The translations under genes were made by a program, and so were the position numbers. The notes under the pieces were generated by a model. That model did no database searches. It saw only the letters and a list, made by a program, of their open reading frames with translations, and had not been told where the DNA came from. DNA of 64,000 bases from Actinomycetes bacterium (GTDB lineage Bacteria; Actinomycetota; Acidimicrobiia; Acidimicrobiales; UBA8190), in assembly GCA_021803325.1 (NCBI GenBank), contig JAJZLP010000095.1:32515-96514 (forward strand), given 5' to 3'. This document shows, piece after piece, positions 42,208 through 49,634 of this stretch (position 1 is the stretch's first letter; every line of letters begins with the position of its first letter).

Positions 42208-43055
42208 CTGACCCTCGCTTCCGCCCGCTTCCACTCGGCGTCGAGGATGCCCTTGAGGTACGGCAGCCGTTCCTTGCCCGAGAGAAAGTCGAACTTCACG
42301 GTGCCGAACGGGTCGATCCTGTTGCGCAGCAGCTCGAGCTGTTGCTCGGTCGGCTCGGCCGTGGTCGGAACCTCGCTGGGGACATCGAGCGCGAAGCCCG
42401 TGTTCTCGACGACCATCTGCGGGTCCACGCCTGGGTGGACGCTCTCGATTCGGAACGGCTCGCCGTCCTCATCCTTGACGAGCACGGCGAGGTTCGTCAC
42501 GACGATGATCGGCCCGGGCTGCAGTCCGGCCTTCCGGCGTGCCTCGGCGCCGACCTTCCACCGCGTGCCCGTGACGAACTCGACCTTGTCGACGAGCGTA
42601 CGCGAGTTGTGGTTGCCGAAGTAGGCGATCATCTTGCGGTACATCTTGATGACTTCCGCCGCCCCGGCGCCACCGGGAAGCCGTACCTTCGGCTTGTCGA
42701 ACGGGCCGATCGTCGACAGGTTGATGGCGCCGTCCCCGTCGAACTGAGCGGACGAGACGGCCTCCACCCCACCGTGGTTGGAGAGGTGGATGGAATTGAT
42801 CTCGGTGAGCATCCCCCAGCGGCAGACGGCGCCCTTGTAGGCGGCGGCCTCGGCGCCGGTGAACGACAGCTGGATGGGCGCCATGCCGACCGCGTCGAAG
42901 CCGACGAGGTAGGCGTTCGGTGCGTGGGTCAGCTTCGCCAGCATGTACGAGGCGTAGGCCAGGGGCGTGAACGATCCCATGACCGTCACCCCGTCCTCGT
43001 CGACCTCGGCGGCCACCCGGGTGACCATCAGCTCATGGACATCGTATGCAGTCAC
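42204..43055 (-). CDS. CoA-transferase subunit beta (IpdB/GctB-like)
   Basis: A 283-residue class I CoA-transferase beta-type subunit. Y-D-V-H-E-L-M-V-T-R-V, the long central fold with S-T-I-G-P-F-D-K-P-K-V-R-L-P-G-G-A-G-A-A and the C-terminal H-P-G-V-D-P segment are typical of glutaconate CoA-transferase-like proteins. This branch includes IpdB, which opens the last steroid ring as a CoA-thioester hydrolase rather than moving CoA. I cannot tell which reaction applies. GTG 43055 overlaps the alpha stop by 4 bp; the stop overlaps the SDR start. Confidence 0.85.
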   Translation of the reverse strand: MTAYDVHELMVTRVAAEVDEDGVTVMGSFTPLAYASYMLAKLTHAPNAYLVGFDAVGMAPIQLSFTGAEAAAYKGAVCRWGMLTEINSIHLSNHGGVEAVSSAQFDGDGAINLSTIGPFDKPKVRLPGGAGAAEVIKMYRKMIAYFGNHNSRTLVDKVEFVTGTRWKVGAEARRKAGLQPGPIIVVTNLAVLVKDEDGEPFRIESVHPGVDPQMVVENTGFALDVPSEVPTTAEPTEQQLELLRNRIDPFGTVKFDFLSGKERLPYLKGILDAEWKRAEARVR

Positions 43056-43963
43056 AGGTTCGCTCCTTCGAGAGTCTCGGCCGCGTCGACCAGGGCGGCG
43101 AGCACGACGTCGCGCCCGGTCAGGACGCGGGCCCGGTAGTCGTCCTCGCTCTCGGACCGGATCCGGTCGACATAGCCACCGAATTCGTCGGTTCCGGCCT
43201 GGCCCGCATAGTCCATGAGCTCCCAGGCATCCATGGAGTAGCGGGGGATGTGGGACGTCGGGTGGGCCCCGAATGGCGCCTCGACGACGGCGTCGACGTA
43301 GTAGCCGGGCAACTTGGTCATGTGCGGGTTCTGCGCGATGACCGAGCGGTCGACGATCTCCTCGCAGGTGACGATGACCCGCCTTGCCGCCTTTGCCATG
43401 TCCACGTCGGGTCCGGAGGTGCCGTCCCACTGCGCGTTGCCCTCGGCGTCGCACCGCAGCGCGTGGACGATGGCCACGTCCGGCTGCAGTGCCCGGACGG
43501 CTGTGAGCTCCTCACCGGTGAAGGGGCAGGTGGTGGTGGCGTAGATCTCCGGGTAACGGGCCGGCAGGTCGGAGCCGAAGGGGCCCCGGTAGGGGAGGAA
43601 CGGCATGCCGCGTCCCTGCGCCTCGAGCCCGATGAGCAGGCCGAGCCCGGTGTACTCGGTGAACGGTACCGATGCCGTCTCGATGGCCTTGCGGACGTTC
43701 GGAGCGAGGCCGAACGCTTCGAGCGTCACCATGGAGAATGACAGGTGGCCGAGGACACCGGCCGCTGCCAGCAGGTCCATGTCCACCGAGCCGACGACGG
43801 TGATGGCGTGGATGTCCTTCCGGCCGGCGCGGATCAGCTGACGGACCGCCGCCATCGGGTGGTTGGCGAACCAGCCGCCTCCGAAGGCGACCGACTCGCC
43901 ATCGGCGACGAGATCGCCGAGCTCATCGAGCGGTACCACCTTGTCGGTGGGGGGCGGGGTCAC
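43052..43963 (-). CDS. CoA-transferase subunit alpha (IpdA/GctA-like)
   Basis: A 303-residue class I CoA-transferase alpha-type subunit. V-A-F-G-G-G-W-F-A-N-H-P-M-A, R-A-G-R-K-D-I-H-A-I and R-V-I-V-T-C-E-E-I-V-D mark the family. GTG 43963 is the chosen start: the frame could run to 44062, but that would cross operator 13, and the GTG overlaps the TGA of a short leader frame that owns the GGAGGG ribosome site. With the beta subunit it forms the active heterodimer or heterotetramer. Whether it transfers CoA or hydrolyses a ring is open. Confidence 0.85.
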   Translation of the reverse strand: MTPPPTDKVVPLDELGDLVADGESVAFGGGWFANHPMAAVRQLIRAGRKDIHAITVVGSVDMDLLAAAGVLGHLSFSMVTLEAFGLAPNVRKAIETASVPFTEYTGLGLLIGLEAQGRGMPFLPYRGPFGSDLPARYPEIYATTTCPFTGEELTAVRALQPDVAIVHALRCDAEGNAQWDGTSGPDVDMAKAARRVIVTCEEIVDRSVIAQNPHMTKLPGYYVDAVVEAPFGAHPTSHIPRYSMDAWELMDYAGQAGTDEFGGYVDRIRSESEDDYRARVLTGRDVVLAALVDAAETLEGANL

Positions 43964-44007
43964 CGGGTCACCACCGCATCGGATGTGAGCGAGTTGTAAG
44001 TGCCCAC
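43960..44007 (-). CDS. 15-residue leader frame coupled to CoA-transferase alpha
   Basis: GTG 44007, five bases after GGAGGG, opens a 15-residue frame (V-G-T-Y-N-S-L-T-S-D-A-V-V-T-R) whose TGA overlaps the GTG of the alpha gene. The alpha gene itself has no good ribosome site, so this frame may feed ribosomes to it. Confidence 0.45.
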   Translation of the reverse strand: MGTYNSLTSDAVVTR

Positions 44008-44046
44008 TGGGCCCTCCTAACAGGTCGGGTTGGGTTGACTGTAATC

Positions 44047-44061
44047 TATCGTTAAACGTCA
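44047..44061. promoter_or_regulatory. ACGT-N3-ACGT operator 13
   Basis: TATCGTTAAACGTCA has a degenerate left half (TCGT) and an intact ACGT right half. It faces the CoA-transferase operon on the minus strand. Confidence 0.6.
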
Positions 44062-44228
44062 AAGTTTACCAGTGGGAGGACCCGAGGGCCACATGCGGGC
44101 CGGGAGTCCGGGCGCGTTGGTGGTGCCTGCCCGCCGGTCGGGCGCACGCCTGAACCGGGAGGGCGTGCTGTGGGCCCCCGGACGCGTCCCCGGTGGCCCC
44201 TGGCGAACTCGCCGGGGGTGTGCAAGAC

Positions 44229-44243
44229 TGACGCTTGACGTAA
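44229..44243. promoter_or_regulatory. ACGT-N3-ACGT operator 14
   Basis: TGACGCTTGACGTAA continues into TAAAAT (44241-44246), a likely -10 box reading toward the GTPase and mutase genes. With operator 13 it makes a two-site divergent control region. Confidence 0.75.
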
Positions 44244-44289
44244 AATAGTGAATATTGACCACCCGTCCACCCGCAGCGAGACCCGGCCC

Positions 44290-45270
44290 GTGACGTCCTC
44301 CGCACCAGGCACATCTGAACTTGTGGTCAGCGACAGCGTCCGTCATGCCGCGCGCCTGATCACCCAGATCGAGAACGGGGTCCCGGCCGCCCGCGCGGTC
44401 CTGGCCGAGTTACTGCCCCACTGCGGCTCGGCACAGCTGGTCGGCATCACCGGCCCGCCGGGAGCGGGTAAGAGCACACTCACCGCGTCGCTCATCAAGG
44501 AGCTGCGGTCACAGGGCCGGAGCGTCGGGGTGATCGCCGTCGACCCGTCGAGCCCCTTCTCCATGGGTGCCCTGCTCGGTGACCGTGACCGGATGCTCGA
44601 GGCGGCCAGCGGCGACCCTGGTGTCTTCATCCGCTCGCTCGCCTCGCGAGGTGTCCCGGGCGGGCTGGCCGCAGCCGTGAACGACGTCGTCGACGTGATG
44701 GACGCCATGGGCAAGGACGTGGTGATCGTGGAGACCGTCGGCGTGGGCCAGGGTGAGCTGGAGATCGCCAAGATCGCCCACACCGTCGTGCTCGTGTTCG
44801 TCCCCGGGTACGGCGACGCGTTGCAGGCCATGAAGGCCGGGATCACGGAGATCGCCGACGTGGTTGCAGTCAACAAAGGCGACCTGGCCGAGGCGTCCAG
44901 GGCGGTCCAGGAACTGCGCGGCCAGGACTACGTCCGGCACGACCCGACGGCGGACCGGACCTGGGTGGTGCCGGTACAGAAGGTGTCGGCCCTCCGCAAC
45001 GAGGGCATTGCCGAGCTCGTGGGGCTCATCGACGACCACTACCGGTTCACAGCCCAGAGCGCCTGGCGGAGCGAGATCGAGCGCAACCGCCGCCACGCAC
45101 AGTTCATGGCGTTCGTGACCGAGCGGCTGCGGGCCGAGCTGGCGTCGATCGACCTCGACGCCTTCGACGCCGGCTGGCTGCGTGATCCGTACGCGGCAGC
45201 AGAGGAATTCGTCACCGAGATCGTGAAGGCCCGTGCGGACAGAGGCGCCGTGGGCCTGGCAGCGAAATGA
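44290..45270 (+). CDS. meaB: MeaB/ArgK-type G3E GTPase, mutase chaperone
   Basis: A 326-residue P-loop GTPase. Walker A G-P-P-G-A-G-K-S-T (about 55-63), V-D-P-S-S-P-F-S (switch I), E-T-V-G-V-G-Q (Walker B/switch) and N-K-G-D base-recognition motif place it in the MeaB/ArgK group. These proteins guard adenosylcobalamin mutases, controlling cofactor loading and release of damaged B12. GTG 44290 is preferred; GTG 44248 in the same frame would lie at the expected transcript start. It is 13 bp upstream of the mutase gene, which fixes its partner. Confidence 0.88.
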   Translation: MTSSAPGTSELVVSDSVRHAARLITQIENGVPAARAVLAELLPHCGSAQLVGITGPPGAGKSTLTASLIKELRSQGRSVGVIAVDPSSPFSMGALLGDRDRMLEAASGDPGVFIRSLASRGVPGGLAAAVNDVVDVMDAMGKDVVIVETVGVGQGELEIAKIAHTVVLVFVPGYGDALQAMKAGITEIADVVAVNKGDLAEASRAVQELRGQDYVRHDPTADRTWVVPVQKVSALRNEGIAELVGLIDDHYRFTAQSAWRSEIERNRRHAQFMAFVTERLRAELASIDLDAFDAGWLRDPYAAAEEFVTEIVKARADRGAVGLAAK

Positions 45271-45283
45271 GAGCGAGGAACTG

Positions 45284-46954
45284 ATGAGCCAGGACGTTTC
45301 GACCGATTCCTTCGAGGCCCGCAAGCACGAGTGGGAGCAGCGCCGGGCGCGCTATGCCGACAAGTTGCGCCCGGGCAAGACGCTTTCGGGCCTGCCGGTC
45401 AAGACCGTCTACACGAAGGAGGACGTCACCGACAGCGATCTCGACGAGATGCCTGGCGTCTACCCCTTCACCCGTGGGCTCTACCCGGACGGCTATGCGC
45501 TCACCCCGTGGATGCAGCAGATGGTGTTCGGCTACGGCACCATCGAGGAGACCCGCCAGAAGATGGAGAAGATGGTCGAGGAGGGCATGGAGGGCTACTT
45601 CGGCCACAAGGTCTTCAACACCGTCTACGACATCCCGTGCATGTACGGCATCGACGCCGACGATCCCGAGGCGGTCGGCAACCTCGGTCAGTGTGGGGTG
45701 CACATGAGCACCGGCGACGACTACGACGAGCTGATCCGCGGCTGGGACCTGGAGTCCACGAACTTCTCGATGATCACCGGCGACAACTGCCTCCCTGCCC
45801 TCGCCCTGCTGGCGGCCGCGGTCGAGCGCCGGGGCGAGCCGTTCTCGAAGATGCACGGCAACTCGATGAACTGGTACCCCCGCATCGCCGTGCAGGACGT
45901 GCCGTCGTGGGAGCCCAAGTGGGGTTACGCCCTGATCATCGATCTCGTCAAGTGGGCGATGGAGAACGCGCCCGACTGGAACCCGGTCAACATCTTCATG
46001 TACGGCATCTCCGAGGCGGGGGCCACCCCCGTCCAGGAGCTCGCCTACGGCCTGGCCTGGGGCAAGTCCATCATCGACGCCGGCCTGGCGGCCGGCCTGG
46101 CGCCTGACGACTTCATCGGCCGCCTGTCGTTCCAGATCGGCTGCACGGTCAACGTCTTCGAGGAGGTGGCCAAATTCCGGGCACACCGTCGCATGTGGGC
46201 GAAGATCTGTAAGGACGCCGGAGCCACCAAGCCGTCGAACATGCTGGCCCGGGTCCACGTGCACACGAGCGGGTACGTCCTGACCCAGCAGCAGCTGCTC
46301 AACAACACCGGCCGGATCACTCTCCAGACCCTGGCCGCCGTGCTCGGGGGCGTCGCCTCGATCCACACCTGCTCCTACGACGAGGCCGTCGGGGTGCCCA
46401 CCGAGGAGTCCCACCGGACGGCGCTGCGCACGCAGCAGATCCTGATGTGGGAGAGCGGGCTGCGCGAGGTGGCCGACCCGCTCGGGGGCTCGTACTTCGT
46501 CGAGCAGCTGACCGACGACATGGAGGCGGCCGCCTGGGAGATCTACGACGAGATCGAGGCCGCCGGTGGCTACCAGCGCGGGATCGAGACCGGCGAGATC
46601 AAGCGCGCCATCGACAACTCCTCCTACGAGCTCAAGAAGATGGTCAACAGCGGTGAGCTGCCGGTGGTGGGCGTCAATCGCTATGTCACGGACGAGCAGG
46701 AGAACTACGAGCCGTTCCGGATCGATGAGTCGATCGAAGAGAAGGCCAAGGCCCGGCTGCAGGACTACCGGGCACGGCGCGACGAGACCGCCGTCAGGGC
46801 GGCGCTCGAGAACGTGCGGGTGGCGTGCGAGGCGCTGAAGGAAGGCACGGGTTCGCTGATGCCTGCGCTGGTCGACGCAGCCCGGGCCGGCGCCACCAAC
46901 GGCGAGATGATGGTGCCGATGCGCGACGCGTTCGGCTGGTTCGTCAGCGAGTGA
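45284..46954 (+). CDS. Adenosylcobalamin-dependent acyl-CoA mutase, catalytic subunit, unusual substrate pocket
   Basis: A 556-residue large subunit of the methylmalonyl-CoA mutase superfamily, without its own B12 domain. S-E-A-G-A (about 243-247), A-K-F-R-A-H-R-R-M-W-A-K and V-H-T-S-G align well with the family. Against Propionibacterium methylmalonyl-CoA mutase, by eye, R82 and Y89 are kept (R64, Y71), but R207, which grips the substrate carboxylate, becomes Ala216 and H244 becomes Gly241. The pocket therefore should not suit methylmalonyl-CoA. ATG 45284 follows GCGAGGAACTG. It pairs with the B12 subunit at 46990; true substrate unknown. Confidence 0.87.
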   Translation: MSQDVSTDSFEARKHEWEQRRARYADKLRPGKTLSGLPVKTVYTKEDVTDSDLDEMPGVYPFTRGLYPDGYALTPWMQQMVFGYGTIEETRQKMEKMVEEGMEGYFGHKVFNTVYDIPCMYGIDADDPEAVGNLGQCGVHMSTGDDYDELIRGWDLESTNFSMITGDNCLPALALLAAAVERRGEPFSKMHGNSMNWYPRIAVQDVPSWEPKWGYALIIDLVKWAMENAPDWNPVNIFMYGISEAGATPVQELAYGLAWGKSIIDAGLAAGLAPDDFIGRLSFQIGCTVNVFEEVAKFRAHRRMWAKICKDAGATKPSNMLARVHVHTSGYVLTQQQLLNNTGRITLQTLAAVLGGVASIHTCSYDEAVGVPTEESHRTALRTQQILMWESGLREVADPLGGSYFVEQLTDDMEAAAWEIYDEIEAAGGYQRGIETGEIKRAIDNSSYELKKMVNSGELPVVGVNRYVTDEQENYEPFRIDESIEEKAKARLQDYRARRDETAVRAALENVRVACEALKEGTGSLMPALVDAARAGATNGEMMVPMRDAFGWFVSE

Positions 46955-46989
46955 TCATCAACCCCGAACGCGTGAGATAGGAGTAGGTG

Positions 46990-47397
46990 GTGTCGAAGGA
47001 GCACATCAAGGTCCTCCTGGCCAAGAAGAAGATCGACGTCCACGGGCGCGGCACCAAGCTGCTCGCCCGCGAACTGCGCGACGCCGGGATGGAAGTCGTC
47101 TACTTCCGGTTCGGTGTCGTCGATGAGATCGCCGATGCTGCGGTGCAGGAGGACGTCGACGTGGTCGGCGTGAGCGTCATGACCAGCGGCCAGATCCAGA
47201 TCGCCCGCGGCCTCATCCCCGCGCTGAAAGCGCGTGGGCTCGACAATGTCCTGGTCATCATGGGGGGCATCATCCCCGAGGTCGACTACGAGCCGCTGTA
47301 CGAGCTTGGCATCCACCGTTGCTTCGCCCCGGGCCTGCCTGGTGGAGCGGTCGCCGAGTACATCAGGGAGAACGTCGGGACCGCCACGCTCGGTTGA
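46990..47397 (+). CDS. B12-binding small subunit of the acyl-CoA mutase
   Basis: A 135-residue cobalamin-binding domain. The D-x-H-x-x-G motif is present as D-V-H-G-R-G (D16, H18, G21), with His18 as the lower cobalt ligand. V-G-V-S-V-M-T-S-G and V-I-M-G-G-I-I-P are the other two B12 loops. The length is that of stand-alone small subunits (IcmB- and HcmB-like). GTG 46990 is six bases after TAGGAG; GTG 46987 is possible. It sits 35 bp after the large subunit, and the two should form the enzyme together. Confidence 0.9.
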   Translation: MSKEHIKVLLAKKKIDVHGRGTKLLARELRDAGMEVVYFRFGVVDEIADAAVQEDVDVVGVSVMTSGQIQIARGLIPALKARGLDNVLVIMGGIIPEVDYEPLYELGIHRCFAPGLPGGAVAEYIRENVGTATLG

Positions 47398-47452
47398 GTG
47401 GTCAGGCCGGCGGCAGGTACGGAGGCCCACTTGGGCCCAAGGAGGGACAGCC

Positions 47453-48262
47453 ATGGCCGCGCTCGCTGGAGTGCACGGCAAGTCGGTGATCGTGACCGGT
47501 GGAGGCGGGGGGCTGGGGTCGTCCTTGGCCGCGGAGCTCTGTCGGCTGGGTGCCCGGGTGGTGGTGTGCGGTCGCACGCAGGCCACCCTTGACCAGGCCG
47601 TCGACGCGATCGATGCCGAGCTCGGGCCCGACCAGGCCTACGCGGTCACGTGCGACGTCAGGGACCCGCAGTCCGTCCGGGACCTGTTCGACCGGGCCGA
47701 GGAGCTGCTCGGCGGCGTCGACGGCCTCGTCAACAACGCGTCCGGTCTGTTCCCGGTCAAGGCCGAGGACCTCAGCGCCAACGGGTTCGACGCCGTGGTC
47801 AAGATCGTCCTGAACGGCACGTGGCACTGCACGTCCGAGGCCGGCCGCCGTTGGCTGGCCGCCGGGCGCAAGGGCGCGGTGGTCAACGTCCTCACGCCGT
47901 ACGCGTGGATGGGTGCCCCCGGCATCGTTCACAACGCGTCGGCGAAAGGAGGCGTGCTCGCCATGACGCGGACGCTGGGTGCCGAGTGGGCGGGCCGTGG
48001 TGTCCGGGTGAACGCCGTGGCACCAGGTTGGATGCCGGTCGGGGGAACGGAGTTCCTGGCAGGCGACCCGGCGGTGCGGGATCGCCTCATCGAGGCGATC
48101 CCGGCCGGGCGGCTGCTCCAGCCGGAGGAGACCGCACGGGCCGTGGCATACCTGCTCTCCGACGACGCCGATTACGTGGTGGGGGAGACCCTGACGATCG
48201 ACGGCGGGCACCACCTGTCGAAGGGCCTGTTCGAGTTCCTGCACGAGGTACCCGCCCGCTGA
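47453..48262 (+). CDS. 2,4-dienoyl-CoA-reductase-like SDR
   Basis: A 269-residue SDR with T-G-G-G-G-G-L-G and N-N-A-S. The usual Tyr of Y-x-x-x-K is replaced: the active site reads I-V-H-N-A-S-A-K-G-G-V-L-A-M-T-R. This His/Asn-x-S-A-K pattern is the mark of the dienoyl-CoA reductase branch (bacterial FadH of the SDR type, peroxisomal DECR), which reduces 2,4-dienoyl-CoA with NADPH by a different proton relay. V-V-C-G-R-T after beta-2 fits NADP. ATG 47453 follows AAGGAGGG. It ends the mutase operon. Confidence 0.85.
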   Translation: MAALAGVHGKSVIVTGGGGGLGSSLAAELCRLGARVVVCGRTQATLDQAVDAIDAELGPDQAYAVTCDVRDPQSVRDLFDRAEELLGGVDGLVNNASGLFPVKAEDLSANGFDAVVKIVLNGTWHCTSEAGRRWLAAGRKGAVVNVLTPYAWMGAPGIVHNASAKGGVLAMTRTLGAEWAGRGVRVNAVAPGWMPVGGTEFLAGDPAVRDRLIEAIPAGRLLQPEETARAVAYLLSDDADYVVGETLTIDGGHHLSKGLFEFLHEVPAR

Positions 48263-48314
48263 GCGCGTTCCCCTGGGGGGTATGAGCCGGGTTACGCGAT
48301 AGAGACGCTACCCT

Positions 48315-48342
48315 TGACGATAGTCGTGAACGTTTGATGTCG
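48315..48342. promoter_or_regulatory. ACGT-N3-ACGT operator 15 (two adjacent sites)
   Basis: TGACGATAGTCGTGA (48315-48329) is followed, sharing two bases, by GAACGTTTGATGTCG (48328-48342). Both are degenerate copies of the cluster palindrome, and they end 15 bp before the MerR ATG, suggesting autoregulation. Confidence 0.65.
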
Positions 48343-48357
48343 AAAGGGTGAGGGCAG

Positions 48358-48903
48358 ATGTCCACCGGCGAGCGCAAGCCTGATTCCGCACCAGCGAAGC
48401 CACGTCGTGGCAGGCAGTCCCCGAATGATCGGGTATTGAAGGCCGCCGAACCGGCCGGCAAACTCCCCGATCCCGTCGGGGAGACGGTCAGCATCGGTGA
48501 GCTGGCGAGGCGGACGAACGTGTCGACGCGGACCATCCGCTACTACGAGGAGCTCGGCATCCTGCCCGAACCGGAGCGGACGTCGGGAGGCACCCGGCGG
48601 TACCCGACGGATTACATCTTCTACGTGGAAGGGGCAAAGATCCTGAAGCAGCTGGGCTTCGGGCTCGAGGAGATCGCCGAGCTGGGCAAGTTCGCGCTGA
48701 CCGGGGCATCGGCGTCCAAGCGGACGCGCGCCATCCTTCAGCAGAAGCTCGGTGAGCTCAACCACCGGATCGGGGTGCTCGACCGCTTGCACGACCTGGT
48801 GGAGCAGGCGTCCTCCGATCCGACGGCGAAGGACCTGCCGGTGCCCGAGCTCCTCCGCTGGGTGACCGAAGAGAACGGCCTCCGGGCGGTCGCCGGCGAC
48901 TGA
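48358..48903 (+). CDS. MerR-family regulator, likely master of the operator set
   Basis: A 181-residue MerR protein. A basic, disordered ~43-residue N-terminus precedes the helix-turn-helix S-I-G-E-L-A-R-R-T-N-V-S-T-R-T-I-R-Y-Y-E-E-L-G-I-L-P, the wing with G-G-T-R-R-Y-P, and a dimerising coiled coil with L-x-x-L-N-H-R-I-G-V-L-D-R-L-H. There are no metal-binding Cys. The general build is that of acyl-CoA-catabolism MerR regulators such as LiuR. It has two operator-like palindromes immediately upstream and lies inside the regulated cluster. A near twin is at 55427-55936. Confidence 0.85.
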   Translation: MSTGERKPDSAPAKPRRGRQSPNDRVLKAAEPAGKLPDPVGETVSIGELARRTNVSTRTIRYYEELGILPEPERTSGGTRRYPTDYIFYVEGAKILKQLGFGLEEIAELGKFALTGASASKRTRAILQQKLGELNHRIGVLDRLHDLVEQASSDPTAKDLPVPELLRWVTEENGLRAVAGD

Positions 48904-49062
48904 CTCGCCATGGGAGAAGATGTGTCACGTTGACCGCGTGGCGGCGACCGGTGTCCACCCAGGACCTGTCCCGCCGCCCCGGAGAACACTAGGGGCGTCC
49001 GACGGACCTGGCGAGGCCGCCGGGGCGCGATCGACGGTGGACGTCGGTGGCGAACCATGATA

Positions 49063-49077
49063 TAACGTTGGACGTCA
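49063..49077. promoter_or_regulatory. ACGT-N3-ACGT operator 16
   Basis: TAACGTTGGACGTCA lies 28 bp before the MaoC-type ATG. The intact ACGT-TGG-ACGT core is the same as in operator 5. Confidence 0.75.
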
Positions 49078-49105
49078 AGTGGTAGAAGCTACGGCTGGAG
49101 CGCGC

Positions 49106-49561
49106 ATGTTCGACAGGTACTACGACGAACTCGAGGTCGGCGACCGGCGCGAGTTCAGCGGCGTCACGATCACCGAGACCCACGTCGTCAACTTCGCCGG
49201 GGTCACCGGGGACCACTTCGGTCTGCACATGGACGCCGAGTACGCGAAATCCACGCCGTTCGGGCAGCGGATCGCCCACGGTCTGCTGGTGTTGTCGGTC
49301 GGTGCGGGCCTGATCCCGCTCCTCCCCGGTCGGGTCCAGGCCTTCATGGGCATGGACGAGGTGCGGTTCCTGGCGCCGGTCTTCTTCGGCGACACGGTCC
49401 ATCCCGTGATGGAGGTGCTCGAGAAGGAGGACAAGAAGTCCGGCGGCACCGTCGTGATCCAGGAGAACATCGTCAATCAGAAGGGCGACGTCGTGGTATC
49501 GGCGAAGATCCGGATCTGGGTGGGGTCCAGTCCGGAGGGCGCCGGGACCCCGCCCGCCTGA
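49106..49561 (+). CDS. MaoC-type dehydratase
   Basis: A 151-residue hot-dog-fold protein. The hydratase-2 catalytic motif is visible as F-A-G-V-T-G-D-H-F-G-L-H with Asp and His, and P-F-G-Q-R-I-A-H-G-L-L follows, typical of (R)-specific enoyl-CoA hydratases. It should add or remove water at C2-C3 of an acyl-CoA with R stereochemistry. ATG 49106 follows TGGAG; the frame opens at 49079, directly against the operator, which is less likely. An acyl-CoA dehydrogenase follows 74 bp downstream. Confidence 0.85.
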   Translation: MFDRYYDELEVGDRREFSGVTITETHVVNFAGVTGDHFGLHMDAEYAKSTPFGQRIAHGLLVLSVGAGLIPLLPGRVQAFMGMDEVRFLAPVFFGDTVHPVMEVLEKEDKKSGGTVVIQENIVNQKGDVVVSAKIRIWVGSSPEGAGTPPA

Positions 49562-49634
49562 ACTATCCACCCGAGACGTGACGCGGTACGGCACCCGCTC
49601 GGGTGGCAACCGGGCATGCAGTGACGGAGACGCC

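Noticed and set aside
44248..44289. GTG 44248 as start of the GTPase gene
   Set aside because: It lies five bases after operator 14, at or before the transcript start expected from TAAAAT 44241-44246. GTG 44290 gives a normal family N-terminus.
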